A program made the position numbers and the translations under genes. The notes beneath the pieces were generated by a model that searched no databases, was not told the DNA's origin, and saw only the letters and a list, made by a program, of their open reading frames with translations. Positions 11,145 through 22,544 of a DNA stretch of 64,000 nucleotides are shown piece by piece (the first letter of the stretch is position 1; every line of letters begins with the position of its first letter). Source of the stretch: Halichoerus grypus (lineage: Eukaryota; Chordata; Mammalia; Carnivora; Phocidae); the NCBI RefSeq assembly GCF_964656455.1, contig NC_135723.1, positions 99,463,283 through 99,527,282 of the forward strand, given 5' to 3'.

Positions 11145-11527
11145 TTTGGCAATAGAGAGAAATCCTCCCGAGACGCAGATGCTCTCTCACCACGTGAGAG
11201 AAAATGAAAATTCACTATGAGAAAACTGAAAATCTCAACACAAATTTAAATGAGGAGGCCTGGTAATAGGGAGCAGAAAGAAAATGTTCCTTCCATGACT
11301 GGCAGGCCTTGCCCATGGGGACTACAGAGGGGAGATGCCTCTTTTTTTACGTCTGGATTATTTGGAATCTTCGTAAAGGAGCCGTCACGCCGCCCTGCCG
11401 GCTCTGCAGCTGGCCAGTGTATCTGAGGTCAGCGTTTTGTGAATTCCTTATCCAGCTTATGCCATGGATCCAAGAGCTGCTAGCTCCGCCTAAAAGCTGT
11501 CGCTGCTTCCTTTCTGCGCGGCTTGAC

Positions 11528-13485
11528 CTAGACACTGAAGGGCTTTTCCCTGGCATGTACCGCAACATGGGTGTTGAGTGCCCCCATGTACGTAAAGCTC
11601 CTTCCACATTCATCACAAGAAAAAGGCCTCTCCCCTCTGTGATGGTGCAGATGGGTCTTCAAACTTCTCTTCTGGAGGAACCCCTTGCCACATTCAGAGC
11701 ACCTGAAGGGCTTCTCTCCACTATGCGTATGCAAGTGGACCTTCAAACTTCCCCTTATGCAGTAGCTCTTGTCACACTCGGGACACTGGAAGGGCTTCTC
11801 ACCACTATGGACTCGAATGTGTTCAGTGAGCCTGTACTGCTGAGTGAAACTTTTGCCACATTTAACACAGGAGAATGGCTTTTTGTCACTGTGCTGGAGC
11901 AGGTGGCTTTTCAAATTTCCTTTGAGACGGAAACTTTTATTGCACTCAGGACACTGGAAGGGTTTCTCTCCACTGTGGATTCTCTTATGTTCAGTGAGCT
12001 GAGACTGCTGAGTATAGGTCTTACCACACTCGCCACATGCAAAGGGCTTCTCGCCCCTGTGTATCCGCTGGTGGAATTTCATGGAGGCCTTCCAGAAAAA
12101 GCTCTTGTCACACTCAGGACACTGGAAAGGCTCCTCCCCACTGTGAAGTCTCATGTGCTCAGTGAGGTGCGAGTGTCGGCTGAAGCTCCGGCTGCACTCA
12201 GAACAGGAGAATGGCTTTTCTTTGGTGTGGACCTTGAGGTGCTCCGTGAGCCTCGACTGCCGAGGAAAGGTCTTTTTGCACTCGTCACAGGAGAATTCCT
12301 TTTGCCTATTGTGGACTCTGCTATGGCGAGTGAGCTTAGAGGGCCGGGTGAACCTCTTGCCACACTCCCCACAGGAGAATGGCTTCTCCTCACTATGTAA
12401 ACGCTGGTGGGCCTTCATGGCATTCTTCCAAGAGAAGCTCCTGTCACACTCTGGACACTGGAAGGGTTTCTTCCCACTGTGCTGAAACAGATGGGCTTTT
12501 AGGCTCCTCTTTAGGCGGAAACTTTTCTTACACTCGGGACACTGGAAGGGCTTCTCTCCCGTATGAACTCTGATATGTTCAGTGAGTTTCGTCTTGTGTG
12601 TGAATTTCCTACCACATTCGTCACAAGAAAATGGCTTCTCTCCACTGTGTATCCTCTGGTGGGCCTTCATGGCAGCCTTCCGGGAGAAGCTTCTGCCACA
12701 TTCTGGACAATGGAAGGGCTTCTTCTCATTGTGTTGGCAAAGATGGGCCTTCAAACTTCTCTGCTGGCGGAAGCTTCTGTTACACTCTGGACATTGGAAA
12801 GGCTTCTCCCCAGTGTGCACCCTGAGGTGCTCAGTGAGCTTGCATTGCTCAGTGAAACCCTTGCCACACTGCTCACAGGAAAATGGTTTCTCCCTTTTGT
12901 GCAAACACAGATGCTTCTTCAATGTGGCTTTACACTGGAAGGTCTTGTCACATTCAGGGCATGGAAAGGGCCGCTGCCCCGTGTGAACAACCTGGTGGTG
13001 AGTGATCAGGCTGCATTTGAGATAGTAGCTCTTCTCACACTTGCCACACTGGAAACGCTTCTTCTTACACAGGATCATCCGGTTCCACCTGAGTTCAGGG
13101 TTCCCTCTGGATTTGTTTTTGTGCTTTGAATATTTACAGGGCTGGCTCTTAGCGTGGTTTCTTTTGTGCTTTACCAAGTCCCTCTTTAGCTGAAAGACCT
13201 TCCCACAGACAAAGCAGGAATAAAATCTTGGTCCTGGTGGAATTTCCAAGTGACCTGGAGTATCTACCAGCTTATGCCATGGATTGCTCTTATCCTGATT
13301 AGATGCTCTAAGGTCGAGGTTTTTATGTACAATCCCTATTTCTTGGAGACTTGGATGCTGTAAGGTGGCTCTTTGATCTGATAAGATCTTTCTTTCCTCC
13401 CCTGGTAAGGTAGCACATGAACCCTGCTTTAGGAGACCATTTAAATGGCCTTCCTCCTCTTTTGCCCTGAGAGTTCCTTGGTCAC
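11528..13485 (-). CDS. ZNF425: ZNF425 coding exon 4: 19 C2H2 zinc fingers
   Basis: The acceptor AG is at 13487-13486 after a pyrimidine tract; the first two bases complete a split Gly codon. A spacer of about 88 residues precedes finger 1 (F-Y-S-C-F-V-C, near 13216), which is set apart from finger 2 by a basic linker rich in K and R that may serve as a nuclear localisation signal. Fingers 2-19 then run without a gap to the final A-R-E-K-P-F-S-V. All 19 keep both Cys and both His. Finger 2 has a four-residue His spacing (T-H-H-Q-V-V-H) where three is normal. Fingers 4-9 form two copies of a three-finger unit (LTEHxRVH, RSLKAHLxQH, AMKAHQRxH). No frameshift or in-frame stop. Confidence 0.96.
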
Positions 13486-16400
13486 CTGGAGAGAAAAAAA
13501 GAAGACCCACCCTTACCAGTAATGTGTCTGTGCTATGGTGGGGTCAAGAATTGTGTTCACATCTCTAACAGCACAGGAAAAGGAATCTGATTGATTTTGA
13601 TAACTCTGTGCATCTCCCTGCCACAGGTAAATTATATTTAACTTTGATATGTAAATCCTTCTGTTATGTGTTAAGAAATGGCTTAGTGTGGGGAAAAAAA
13701 ATTGCAGGCAAATATATCTTGTGAACTTATGGATGACCCTCAGAGGCTAAGCAGAAGTTGAAAGAAAATAAAGATGAGTTAGTCTGAGAATATGACCATT
13801 TTATTTCCTTAAATCTGTTAAATAAGGCTTTGGGTCATATTCTTGCCCCTTCTACCACAGATTTCAGGAAAAGCTTTCTGGAAGAAATGCTAATAGGTAT
13901 CTTTTTTAGGAATGTCAAATGGCAATTGACTAAATTCACAAAGAACACTATGGAGATAATTCCCTTTTCCAAGAACTCTGCATTATAAGAAAGGTATTAA
14001 TATAAGCCCAGTCAGTGCTGTTCCCAAAGTAAAAGCCACGAGGACAGGAAACGGGGAGCTGAGTTAGCACCTTATTCTCACCCACAAAAACTGGAGAGAA
14101 CAATTTCAGATGCTCACTGGAGCCTCTATATCTCAGAACTGCTTTTTCTCCCACCTGTTGAACTGGGTCCTGGGGTTCTCCTTTTTTAAGTCTCTTAACA
14201 CAGGAGGAAAATTCACCTGTCAGGAAGGGCGGGCCTATCCCCAGAGAAGGACTCTGATTATGCTCTGTGGTCATCTTAACAACAACACAGATTATGTTTC
14301 CAACCGGGTGATGTCATTTAGTAAGTTAGCGCTCCACAGCTGATGTCTAGATCATACTTACCTGTCTCCTTGAATCCTATTTCTTATCACTTACTATTTA
14401 TGCCAGGCAGAGAAGCAGTTGTGATTACTGGGTGAGTGCCACCTGGCACGAAGGGAACATTACTTTCTAGGGATAGCCACTAAAGTTGTCCATTCTTTGT
14501 TATTCAGAAACCTTTCTAGGTCCTCCCTTTCTATAGGATGAAGTCAAACTTCCACCTTGGCATTCCTAGCCTCAGATAAACTGGCATTAATTTATGTTTC
14601 CCCTTCTCTATCTCCCATACCATCCCAAGAGTAACATTCAGCTATACATTTTCTAAATACAATAGGCTTGTTCCCACCTCTGAGCCTCAGCTCATGTGTG
14701 ACCCCTGCTGATCTCTGTCTAACCAAATCTGCCCATTCTTTGCTATTTAAATCCTAATTCCTTAGAAGTCCTCCTGGGAAACTGCTATCTCTACTCCACT
14801 CATTCTCCTCTAAATCCCTATAGCACTACTACCACTGCCACTTACTATTTTATTAAATTGTATACAGTCCCATTTTATAGATGACTAGTCCAACAGTTCA
14901 ATATAATCGACTAACTTAACTGCCATGTCAGGTCAGTAAGACAATAAACTCCTATAGGAGAATATACATATAGATATATAGATCTCTCCATCCCACCCCC
15001 AGCCTAAGTAATAACTGACAGTCCTATGAACATGGTAGGGACTCAATAATCATTAGATGAATGAAATAAGAGACGGTGGCAATGAAATAAAGTCCTTGGG
15101 AATTCTTTTATTCTTTTGATGGACCTAACCATACATCCCTGGGTTCAAATCCCCTCCTCTTCACGAGAATCCTTTGACTTCCAGGGACTTAGAAGATCTC
15201 CATTTAATAAAACATTAGCATAGTCTAAAAAATGACCTATTCCTTTAAGTATCTAAAGTGTTATAAAGTGTTTCCAATGTTTTCCTTATGATAAAAGGAA
15301 TTCAAAAAGGAATCCTTCAAAAGGAACTTAAAAAAAAGCCCAAGTTCTAAAAATCTGTACAATAAAAAATAATACGTTATACCAAATTGGACACTTTTCC
15401 ATTTCTCTCTATTCAAATGGACACAATGGTGTGATGGAGAAGGTGGTTGTTCCTCAGGACTTGACAAGAGGGTCCTTTACTTGCTCTTTTACAGATACTT
15501 CTTTCCAGGGTCATAATTTTTTTTTTTTTAATAAAACATACACAACTTCCCTCTTTATAAAAAGTAATACATTCTTATGTTTGTTTCCCACTTGAATAAA
15601 AAAACCTAACATTCTCCAACAAAACAATGTTTCTTATTCGCTATGTCCAGCTGCCTATCCAGAAAGATTCAGGAAAATGAAATGAGTCCTGACCCTAAAT
15701 CCATCATACTCACCAAAATACGCCAACTTTCCAGTCTTCTGCAAGTCCCACTGCTCATCAGTAGAAGGGCTAAGTGTCATGTTTTTCTCCAAGGGTCCCT
15801 GGTCTCTGATTAACAGCATTCTCCCTTGTTCTATCCAGGAGATCAAATCTGGCTTGGAAAAAACGCCACCTGCAAAGAGAGACCACATAGACTCAGTCTA
15901 GGTTTACCTGAGTACTTCACTAAACGTGATTTTCACAGTTAACTTGGATTCCTGAAGATACATCATCAAAGTTAGGTCAAAAAAATTGAAACCCTTGAAA
16001 TTACATGAATGACAATAAAATATAACCTAACCAAAACTGTTTAGCTTAAACGTCCTCTGCAATATTTCACAAAATTAAAGGAAACAGAGAAGTTAAGGGC
16101 GATGATTTTTTTTTTTTAAGATTTTATTTATTTGTTAACAGAGAGAGAGACAGCAAGAGAGGGAACACAAGCAGGGGGAGCGGGAGAGGGAGAAGCAGGC
16201 TTCCCGCCGAGCAGGGAGCCGGATGTGGGACTTGATCCCAGGACCCTGGGATCATGACCTGAGCTGAAGGCAGACGCTTAACGACTGAGCCACCCAGGCG
16301 CCGAAGGGCGATGATTTTTAACAACAGATCCGGGCAGAAAGCATTAACAAATGATCATTATGAGAACAATAAAAAGCAAAATCACAGGGGGTCAAGAAGG

Positions 16401-19400
16401 GAGCCCGATCACTAAACACCTCTGACTAGACATCCAAGGAAATTAACTACTGAGGTACAGTGAAGGAACCAGGAAGTTCTTCAATGACAGCGATTATGAA
16501 GGAGGAGAGAGTAATGTGTCTAATGACATAAGCATGAAGGGAAGGAGGGTGGTTATAAGGCAATGGAGTGATTTTAGAAGATGCAACGGATACTATGTAG
16601 TAGCGTTAAAAATGTAGATTCCTGGGCCTGAGGCTGGACCTGCTGAATCCTAATCTGTGGGGCTGATATCTGGATGTCCTGTAAAGAAAATCATTTGTAG
16701 CGTGCCTGGGTGGCTCAGTCTGTTAAACATCTGCCTTCAGCTCAGGTCATGATCCCAGGGTCCAGGATCGAGTCCCGCATCGGGCTCCCCACTCAGTGGG
16801 GAGTCTGCTTCTCCCTCTTCCTCTGCCCCTCCCCCTGCTTGTGCTCTCTCTCTCTCTCTCAAAAAATAAATAAATAAATAAAATCTTAAAAAAAAGAAAA
16901 GAATTTGTAAATAATGCCCTTTGGGTTTTAAAATGTGGGAAAATCAGACTGGATTTTCCAAGCCCACGGACACTAGTTATTATAACTCCAAACTCAACAC
17001 TGGATTAGCACATGGCTCTAGTTTCTTGTACCTTACTGGCCTCAGACTGCTTAGCCTAAACTCCAAAAGTTGAGGTGTCCCGGTGCTCTGTCCTATCTAC
17101 ATTTCTCCCTAGATGATCCCATGTAGCCCTCAGGTTTAAAACACTAGATTTGTGAATCCAGTCCTGATCTTCACTTGAAATTCTGGTCTCGCATACCCAA
17201 TTATATGTATTTCCATATAAATATCTAATAAGCATCTCAAACTTAAGGCTCTCTCCCCAAGCTTCGTCCTGTCAGTGAATAAAGCCATTGCCTTCAACAT
17301 ACTTGAGCCAAAAATCTAGTTGATTTTTCTTTCACCCTGAGGCTCCATATCCAATCCACCAGCAAACTCTCAAATGCTACCTCCAAAAGATATCCAGAGC
17401 CCATCTACTTCTCTTTGCATTACTAACTACCTGGTTCAGCTGCCATAAAGCCTCACCTGCCCTGCTGAGATTCTTTTTTTTTTTTTTTTTAAGATTTTAT
17501 TTATTTGACAGAGAGAGACACAGCGAGAGAGGGAATACAAGCAGGGGGAGTGGGAGAGGGAGAAGCAGACTTCCCACTGAGCAGAAAGCCCAACATGGGA
17601 CTCCATCCCAGGACCCTGGGATCATGACCCGAGCCGAAGGCAGACACGCAACGACTGAGCCACCCAGGCGCCTCCCTGCTGAGATTCTTGGCTGGTGTCC
17701 TTCTTTTCATTGCTGTGCACTGCTATGTGCACTGCTATTCATTCTCCCCATAGCAATTCAAGTAATTGTTTTTTTTTTTTTTAAAGATTTTATTTATTTG
17801 ACAGAGAGAAACACAGCGAAAGAGGGAACACAAGCAGGGGGAGTGGGAGAGGGAGAAGCAGGCTTCCCGCCGAGCAGAGAGCCCGATGCGGGGCTCGATC
17901 CCAGGACGCTGGGATCATGACCCAAGCTGAAGGCAGACGCTTAACGACTGAGCCACCCAGGCGCCCCCAAGTAATTAATTGTTAAAACAAATTTTGACAT
18001 GTTACTCCTGTGTAAATCCTCTCATCATCTTATCTTCCTTTCGTCTAGAATAAAATCCTAGAGGCCCTTTTCTCATTTGGTGTACCACTGTCCCCTTCTC
18101 CTAGCCTTCTACACATGTGCTCCAGCAGCCTCCCCGTGGCTCCCACCACACACTGAGCACATACATTCCAACCCCTGAACTTCTGCACTAGTCCTTCCTC
18201 TGCTTAGAATTCTCTTCCCCCGATTTCACACAATGGACTCATCTTGTCCTTCGTATCTCAGATGGGAGAGGTTTATAAACCCCAAAGGAAGGAGAGAATG
18301 CCACAGGCTACACTGAGATCAGCTATTAAAATGAAAATAGAAATGGTTTTAATGATACAAGAATGAATTCAAGCAAGTTGGATAAACAGCAAGGTATAAT
18401 CTCCACAAATTTCTCTTCAAATCTGCTCCCTGAGTATTTCTCTAGGGATACCTAAATGTCCTATCCCCACTGCTCTTTCTCCCTCTACCAGGGAACAATT
18501 TTCCCAGATCTTATGAGGATAGAAAATTCATCCTATTTAGGCAACATAAGCAGGCATCAAAGTATCAGTTAAAAAATAAAAGAGTACACTTAAAAAAGAG
18601 AGAGACGAATTGATTATTTAATAATTTTAACTGTAGGAGAAACAAGGGAGGGTTTGTGTGAAAGAGACTGCAGAATTGATAAGACTGAGGGGTGCAGATA
18701 CCACTAGATAAAAAGGGACAAGTTAAATATTCCCAGGCCATAATAGGAAGTTAAGGACATATTCTGAGTGTAAATTAAGCATAGAATTATATTCAGCCAG
18801 CCAATAGCTAATACAGAGCAGAAATCCTATTGGTATTAGGCAGGTTCCCCCAAAATGATTCCCTTGAAGCCCAGCTTACCCAGGGAATCAAGAGTCTCAT
18901 AATTGGTCTTCATCACTTGCTGATACATTTCCTTCTGCCACTTCTCCAGGATCTCCCACTCTTGCTCCGAAAAATATAAGGCCACATCATCAAATGTCAT
19001 CCTTACCTGGAATCACAAACCGTACATACATACATTTTCACTTTCAAGCTACTGTCTTCCAATGTCCATGTCTTTAAGAGACAAGAAGAAACTATACTAA
19101 AGTCTCCTTCTCTCTGGATGGTGCCATGAACAATGTAATAAAGGGGTCACAGAAGTCTATTGGACCCACATAGTGAATGAATGACTAGCAGACCTTTGAG
19201 CACATGGACCATCTAGAGAGGGATCCTTTACTTAGCAGCAAGCAGTTATTGCTACGCAAGACTTTTTAAAAAACTTTTTATTTTGAAATAATTACAGACT
19301 CATAGGAAGTTGCAAAGAGAGTACAGTCCAGAAAGGTTCCCTGTATCCTGTACCTGTTTCGGGAGGGGGTGAGAAGCAGAAGGGAAAATGCATTACTTTA

Positions 19401-20239
19401 GGGCGCCTGGGTGGCTCAGTTGGTTAAGCGACTGCCTTCGGCTCAGGTCATGATCCTGGAGTCCCAGGATCGAGTCCCACATCGGGCTTCCTGCTCGGCA
19501 GGGAGTCTGCTTCTCCCTCTGACCCTCCCCCCTCTCATGTGCTCTCTCTCTCTCTCTCATTCTCTCTGTCTCAAATAAATAAATAAAAAAAATCTTTAAA
19601 AAAAAAAAAAGAAAATGCATTACTTTAGTAAGATTATTAGATACGAAATTTCAGGAAGGGTAGAAGGAAAACTTGCATAGGTAAGCAGATTATACTTAAC
19701 TGAATTTAACAGTTTCCTGGATTAAGCTCAGGATATGCGTTTCAAACTCTAAAACCAGCGTTCACATTTTCCATTAACAACCCCAACTGGTTTCACATTT
19801 TCTCTCATTTCCGAGAGGCAGCAGTCTCCGGTCCTCTCAGGCCCACTCTCCCTTCCCGTGACTTTTTTCATCCGTTTATACAGCTGACGTTCGCTGAGGC
19901 CACATTCACCAGCAGAGCACAGAACGAGAGCCCAAGAGAAACCACGACGTTCAAAGAGCCCCGACACAGGGCGGGAAAAAGCGGGTGACCTGAGGGGACG
20001 ACCGGTAAAGACCCTGGATTTCTCGACTTGGCCCCTTTCTTCCGGCTCAACTGCAGAACAACTGGAGCACCTACACGGCGCCTTCACCGGCCAGGGGCTC
20101 GGAGCTCAGTCATGGGTCACCGACAGCCCCCCGCCGCCTCACTCCCCGACTCGGGACCCCACTCCAGACCGCGACAGGGACGAATCTCTACACAGCCCGC
20201 ATCCTCCGCGGTCCCTCTTACCGGAGCCGGCTCGGCCAT
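11528..20239 (-). CDS. ZNF425: ZNF425, KRAB/C2H2 zinc-finger protein (complete, 4 coding exons)
   Basis: Join on the minus strand: 20239-20222, 19006-18880, 15869-15714, 13485-11528. These give 18+127+156+1958 = 2259 nt, 752 codons plus stop, with every junction at GT-AG and consistent phase; 752 is also the length I recall for human ZNF425. Residues 1-6 are the leader exon, 7-49 the KRAB A box ([12 protein letters not shown]... EWEILEKWQ), 49-101 a KRAB-B-like exon containing [12 protein letters not shown], and about 189-744 hold 19 C2H2 fingers joined mostly by H-[TS]-G-E-K-P-F linkers. The family is nuclear and DNA-binding; human ZNF425 has been reported as a transcriptional repressor acting on MAPK-dependent reporters. 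The KRAB A box lacks the usual L-D-P-A-Q and M-L-E core, so TRIM28 recruitment is doubtful (inference). Confidence 0.95.
13486..15713 (-). other. ZNF425: ZNF425 intron 3
   Basis: Contains sense L2 sequence at about 14480-15065 and no CAN-SINE. An open frame at 13948-14274 on the gene strand has no recognisable domain and no good splice context, so it was not called an exon. Confidence 0.7.
14480..15065 (+). repeat. L2 LINE 3' region, sense, with MIR-like end
   Basis: Shows the typical run of L2 phrases ('aagtcctcctgggaaactgc', 'actactaccactgccactta') and ends in 'gtagggactcaataatcatt', which is the L2/MIR-type 3' end. Confidence 0.55.
15714..15869 (-). CDS. ZNF425: ZNF425 coding exon 3: KRAB-B-like exon
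   Basis: 156 bp, acceptor AG at 15871-15870, donor gtgagt at 15713-15708, phase 1 on both sides. Encodes [21 protein letters not shown], a recognisable KRAB B/BL-type motif (K-P-D-x-I-x-x-x-E-Q-G), followed by a low-complexity acidic and polar stretch of about 35 residues. Confidence 0.93.
16111..16303 (-). repeat. CAN-SINE, antisense
   Basis: Perfect 16-bp target-site duplication AAGGGCGATGATTTTT at 16095-16110 and 16304-16319. The tRNA-like head is intact and the copy looks young. Confidence 0.94.
16610..16682. repeat. MER5-like DNA transposon fragment
   Basis: 'aatgtagattcctgggcc' then 'ctgctgaatcctaatctg' resembles the central part of a MER5A hAT element. Short and decayed. Confidence 0.4.
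16700..16892 (+). repeat. CAN-SINE, sense
   Basis: Head GCGTGCCTGGGTGGCTCAG, (AAAT)n tail. Imperfect duplication AAAGAAAAKMATTTGTA on both sides. Confidence 0.9.
17476..17673 (-). repeat. CAN-SINE, antisense
   Basis: Duplication CCTGCTGAGATTCTT at 17461-17475 and 17675-17689, perfect. Confidence 0.93.
17769..17967 (-). repeat. CAN-SINE, antisense
   Basis: Full length, only 95 bp from the previous copy and in the same orientation. Short duplication CAAGTAATTG at its edges. Confidence 0.9.
18880..19006 (-). CDS. ZNF425: ZNF425 coding exon 2: KRAB A box
   Basis: Exactly 127 bp, the canonical KRAB-A exon length, entered in phase 0 (acceptor AG at 19008-19007) and left in phase 1 (donor gtaagc at 18879-18874). 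Encodes [17 protein letters not shown], then [16 protein letters not shown] and NYETLDSLG. The F-x-D-V-A-x-Y-F and E-W anchors are kept. The usual L-L-D-P-A-Q-R-x-L-Y core is replaced by [10 protein letters not shown], the variant typical of this cluster. Confidence 0.96.
19007..20221 (-). other. ZNF425: ZNF425 intron 1
   Basis: 1.2 kb, holding an antisense L1 snippet (about 19268-19365), one CAN-SINE, and the downstream flank of CpG island 2. Confidence 0.85.
19401..19610 (+). repeat. CAN-SINE, sense, CTGACCCTC subfamily
   Basis: Carries GTTAAGCGACTGCC and TCTGACCCTCCCCCCTC diagnostics. Perfect 17-bp duplication GAAAATGCATTACTTTA at 19384-19400 and 19611-19627. Confidence 0.95.
20222..20239 (-). 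CDS. ZNF425: ZNF425 coding exon 1
   Basis: ATG at 20239-20237 in a favourable context (GGGCCATGG) opens M-A-E-P-A-P and is followed by donor gtaaga at 20221-20216. Phase 0 junction to the KRAB-A exon. The codons are identical to the exon at 2607-2624 and close to ZNF398 exon 1. Confidence 0.92.
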
Positions 20240-20375
20240 GGCCCTTCGCGCTCCCGCCGGGCCCCTGCCGAGGGCCCGGCCCCAGCCCTAGAGACGCCGA
20301 GCGCCCGGCGACCCCGCGGAACCTCCCTCGGCGCGCGGCCTCCCGCCCCGCCCACCCCGCAGGCCCAGCCCCCAC

Positions 20376-20880
20376 GCGGTGCACGCTGGGACTCGAGCCT
20401 GCCCTCGCCCCACAGCGCCCCCTGCGGCCCGGAGGAGCCAGCGACGCCCGCGGCTGACGTCTTTGCAGGGCTGGCCGCGCTGGCCACAGTGCGGTCGGTG
20501 GCGGGTCGTCTCGCTCTGCCGGAGTCTCCAAACGGGGAAGACCGAGACCCAGACGCGCTGGAAGGCGCTGGAGAGAGGGAGACGGAGAGGTGGACGTGCA
20601 GACTGAGCTGCAAGTAGGGAGGAGACTCACTCTTCACTGAGCCCTGGACGGAGAGGGGGTGCGGGATTGGTTCCTCCCCGAAGCGGACCCCAGGCGAGGG
20701 TAGGATCATCTGTGAGGCCATCCCGGGAACGGAGCGAGGGCGGTGAACCGGCCAAGGGGGTCAAGGAGCAGGTCCCCGCCGTGGCAATGGGGAGTCTGTG
20801 GTGCCGGGCACTCTGAGAGTGTGCAGACCCGCTCAGAATCCTCCCACCACGGGCCAGGGGCCAGGAGGCTGGGAATTCAT
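20376..20880. repeat. Promoter-proximal duplicated block, copy B
   Basis: Partner of 2736-3240. Between this block and the ATG (20240-20340) the two islands are clearly diverged and of different length, so the identity is local, not a uniform property of the duplicated genes. Confidence 0.95.
20415..20428 (-). promoter_or_regulatory. CTCF-like motif
   Basis: Minus strand GCCGCAGGGGGCGC, identical to the site at 2775-2788. It lies about 176 bp upstream of the ZNF425 ATG on the coding strand. Confidence 0.45.
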
Positions 20881-20965
20881 CCACCGCCAAATCCTGCCCT
20901 TCTTCAGTGAGGTCACTTCTGGTCTACCTTGGACACAGCCGAGCTGATACTTAACTGTAGGTTTT

Positions 20966-21220
20966 TGTAGATACATCGTCTCAGGTTGAGGATGATGTAT
21001 CGTCCTATGTATCGTCCTAGTTTGCTGAGAGTGTGTATTATGACTGGGTGCTTTGTTTTGTCCAATGCTTTTTCTGCATGGATTTCTATTATTGTGTAGT
21101 TTTTCTCCCTGGATTTCTATTATTGTGTAGTTTTTCTCCCTTAAGCAATTGATATGGTTGATTAGATGGATTGATTTCTGAACATTGAACCAGCCTTGCA
21201 TTCCTGCCATAAACCTCACA
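20966..21220 (-). repeat. L1 ORF2 fragment, antisense, with a 31-bp tandem duplication
   Basis: The plus strand reads as the mirror of L1 ORF2 3' sequence ('ctagtttgctgagagtgt', 'gaaccagccttgcattcc'). The 31-bp unit at 21079-21109 is repeated exactly at 21110-21140. Confidence 0.7.
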
Positions 21221-21724
21221 GTAATAAACTGTGGAGGGTCTGAAATGCCACTCCTCTAACAAGCTAACAGATCCACCTGCCATATTTTCATTCATGTTGG
21301 CAAAACACAAGGCTCATGAGCTTTATGTTCACATCGTTTGCTTGCCCCCAAGTCCCGTGGGAATGATATGGGGTGACCCAGATGCATGTTGCACCTATGA
21401 TGGGTTTGTGTCACAGATGAGGAACCCAAACCTTGGAATTGCCACTCTACAATAGAGCTGCCAGCAATTTGCTCTACTACTCTGATAATCCCTCTTTTGT
21501 TTTGTATTTAGGTGATTTACACTAAATGTTGATATATTTGGATTTACATCTATCATTTTATTATTAGTCTTCTGCTTTTCCTATTTTTCATTTCTCTGTT
21601 TCCTCTTCTGGGTTATTTGAACCTGTTTTGGTATTGCATTTTAAGTTACTTGTTATAATTTTCACTATATCTTTTTATATTTTATTTTGTGGTTGCTTTA
21701 GGAACTACAAAATACACATTTCAT
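21221..21724. other. No feature recognised
   Basis: Unique-looking intergenic sequence; 21480-21720 is T-rich and may be further antisense L1. Confidence 0.4.
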
Positions 21725-22340
21725 GTTCTTTTACTTATTAAAGAAAGCAGCTTTATTGGGATGTAATTAATATACCATACAGTTCCCCAATTTAAACCAT
21801 ACAGTTCAATGACTTTTCGTGTATTCACAGCTTCTTCCTTTTTTCTTTCTTTTTTTATTTTTATTTTTTTAAGATTTTATTTATTTATTTGTCAGAGAGA
21901 GAGAGAGAGAGCACAAGCAGGGGGAGTGGCAGGCAGAGGGAAAAGCAGGTTCCCGCTGAGCAAGGAGCCCCATGCAGGACTCGATCCCAAAACTCTGGGA
22001 TCATGACCTGAGCGGAGGCAGATGCTCAACTGACTGAGCCACCCAGGCATTCCTCTTTCTTTTTAAATTAATAGACTTATTTTGATCAGTTTTAAATTTA
22101 CAGAAAAATGAGTGTTAAGTACGGATAGTTCTCATTACTCCCTTATCTTCCCTTTCTTTCCCATATTAAAAGAAGCATGCAGGATTTTCAAAATTAAAAA
22201 ATCCAGGGAAAAAGAACTGCACAATGACCTATACAAAATTCTAACTGAAGAAAATTCAAAACTCTGATTTTTTCAGAACTGATTGAACTGACTTGCAATG
22301 TTATTAACAATGTAAGAGTGTAACATGTTTCCCATCTTTT
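21725..22340 (-). repeat. Old L1 3' UTR, antisense, split by a SINE
   Basis: 'ctttattgggatgtaattaa' and 'accatacagttcaatgactt' are the mirror of an L1M 3' UTR. The SINE at 21864-22051 interrupts it. Confidence 0.55.
21864..22051 (-). repeat. CAN-SINE, antisense
   Basis: Full length, somewhat diverged head (AGGCATTCC). Confidence 0.88.
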
Positions 22341-22349
22341 TTGCAACAT

Positions 22350-22442
22350 TTAAAAAAAATATTTTATTTTCAAGTAATCTCTACACCCAGCATGGGGCTT
22401 GAACTCACAACCCCAAGATCAAGAGCCAGCCAGGAGCCCCTG
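22350..22442 (-). repeat. Old carnivore tRNA-SINE fragment, antisense
   Basis: Short copy of the older SINE type: 'ctctacacccagcatggggc', 'aagatcaagagcc', 'ccaggagcccc'. Confidence 0.65.
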
Positions 22443-22544
22443 CCAACATTTTTCATTTGCTCTGGAATCCATGTTATGTAACCAGAACTTAATTTTGTTT
22501 TGATTTGCATTCATTTAATTACTATTGAGGCTGTAGACTTTTCT

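Larger units (their letters stand above)
17080..18290 (+). repeat. L2 LINE remnant, sense, split by two SINEs
   Basis: Non-SINE parts carry L2 3' coding phrases ('catctcaaacttaaggctc', 'tctgcttagaattctcttc'). The SINEs at 17476-17673 and 17769-17967 interrupt it. Confidence 0.55.
15870..18879 (-). other. ZNF425: ZNF425 intron 2
   Basis: Holds four CAN-SINEs, three antisense and one sense relative to the plus strand, inside decayed L2. The part 18291-18879 shows nothing recognisable. Confidence 0.8.
19790..20880 (-). promoter_or_regulatory. ZNF425: CpG island 2: ZNF425 promoter and first exon
   Basis: CpG-dense, TATA-less stretch around the ZNF425 start codon. Its upstream half duplicates that of CpG island 1. 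A minus-strand GCCGGAAG ETS-like site lies near 20038, inside intron 1. The transcription start site is not determined but should fall between 20240 and about 20700. Confidence 0.8.

Noticed and set aside
11309..13129. Long plus-strand open frames (363 and 188 codons) opposite the ZNF425 fingers
   Set aside because: They are the antisense shadow of the C2H2 array: the repeated finger codons keep the opposite strand open. No start, splice or domain support.
13948..14274. 108-codon frame on the ZNF425 strand between exons 3 and 4
   Set aside because: No matching splice sites in phase; the direct join of 15714 to 13485 already gives the expected 752-residue protein.
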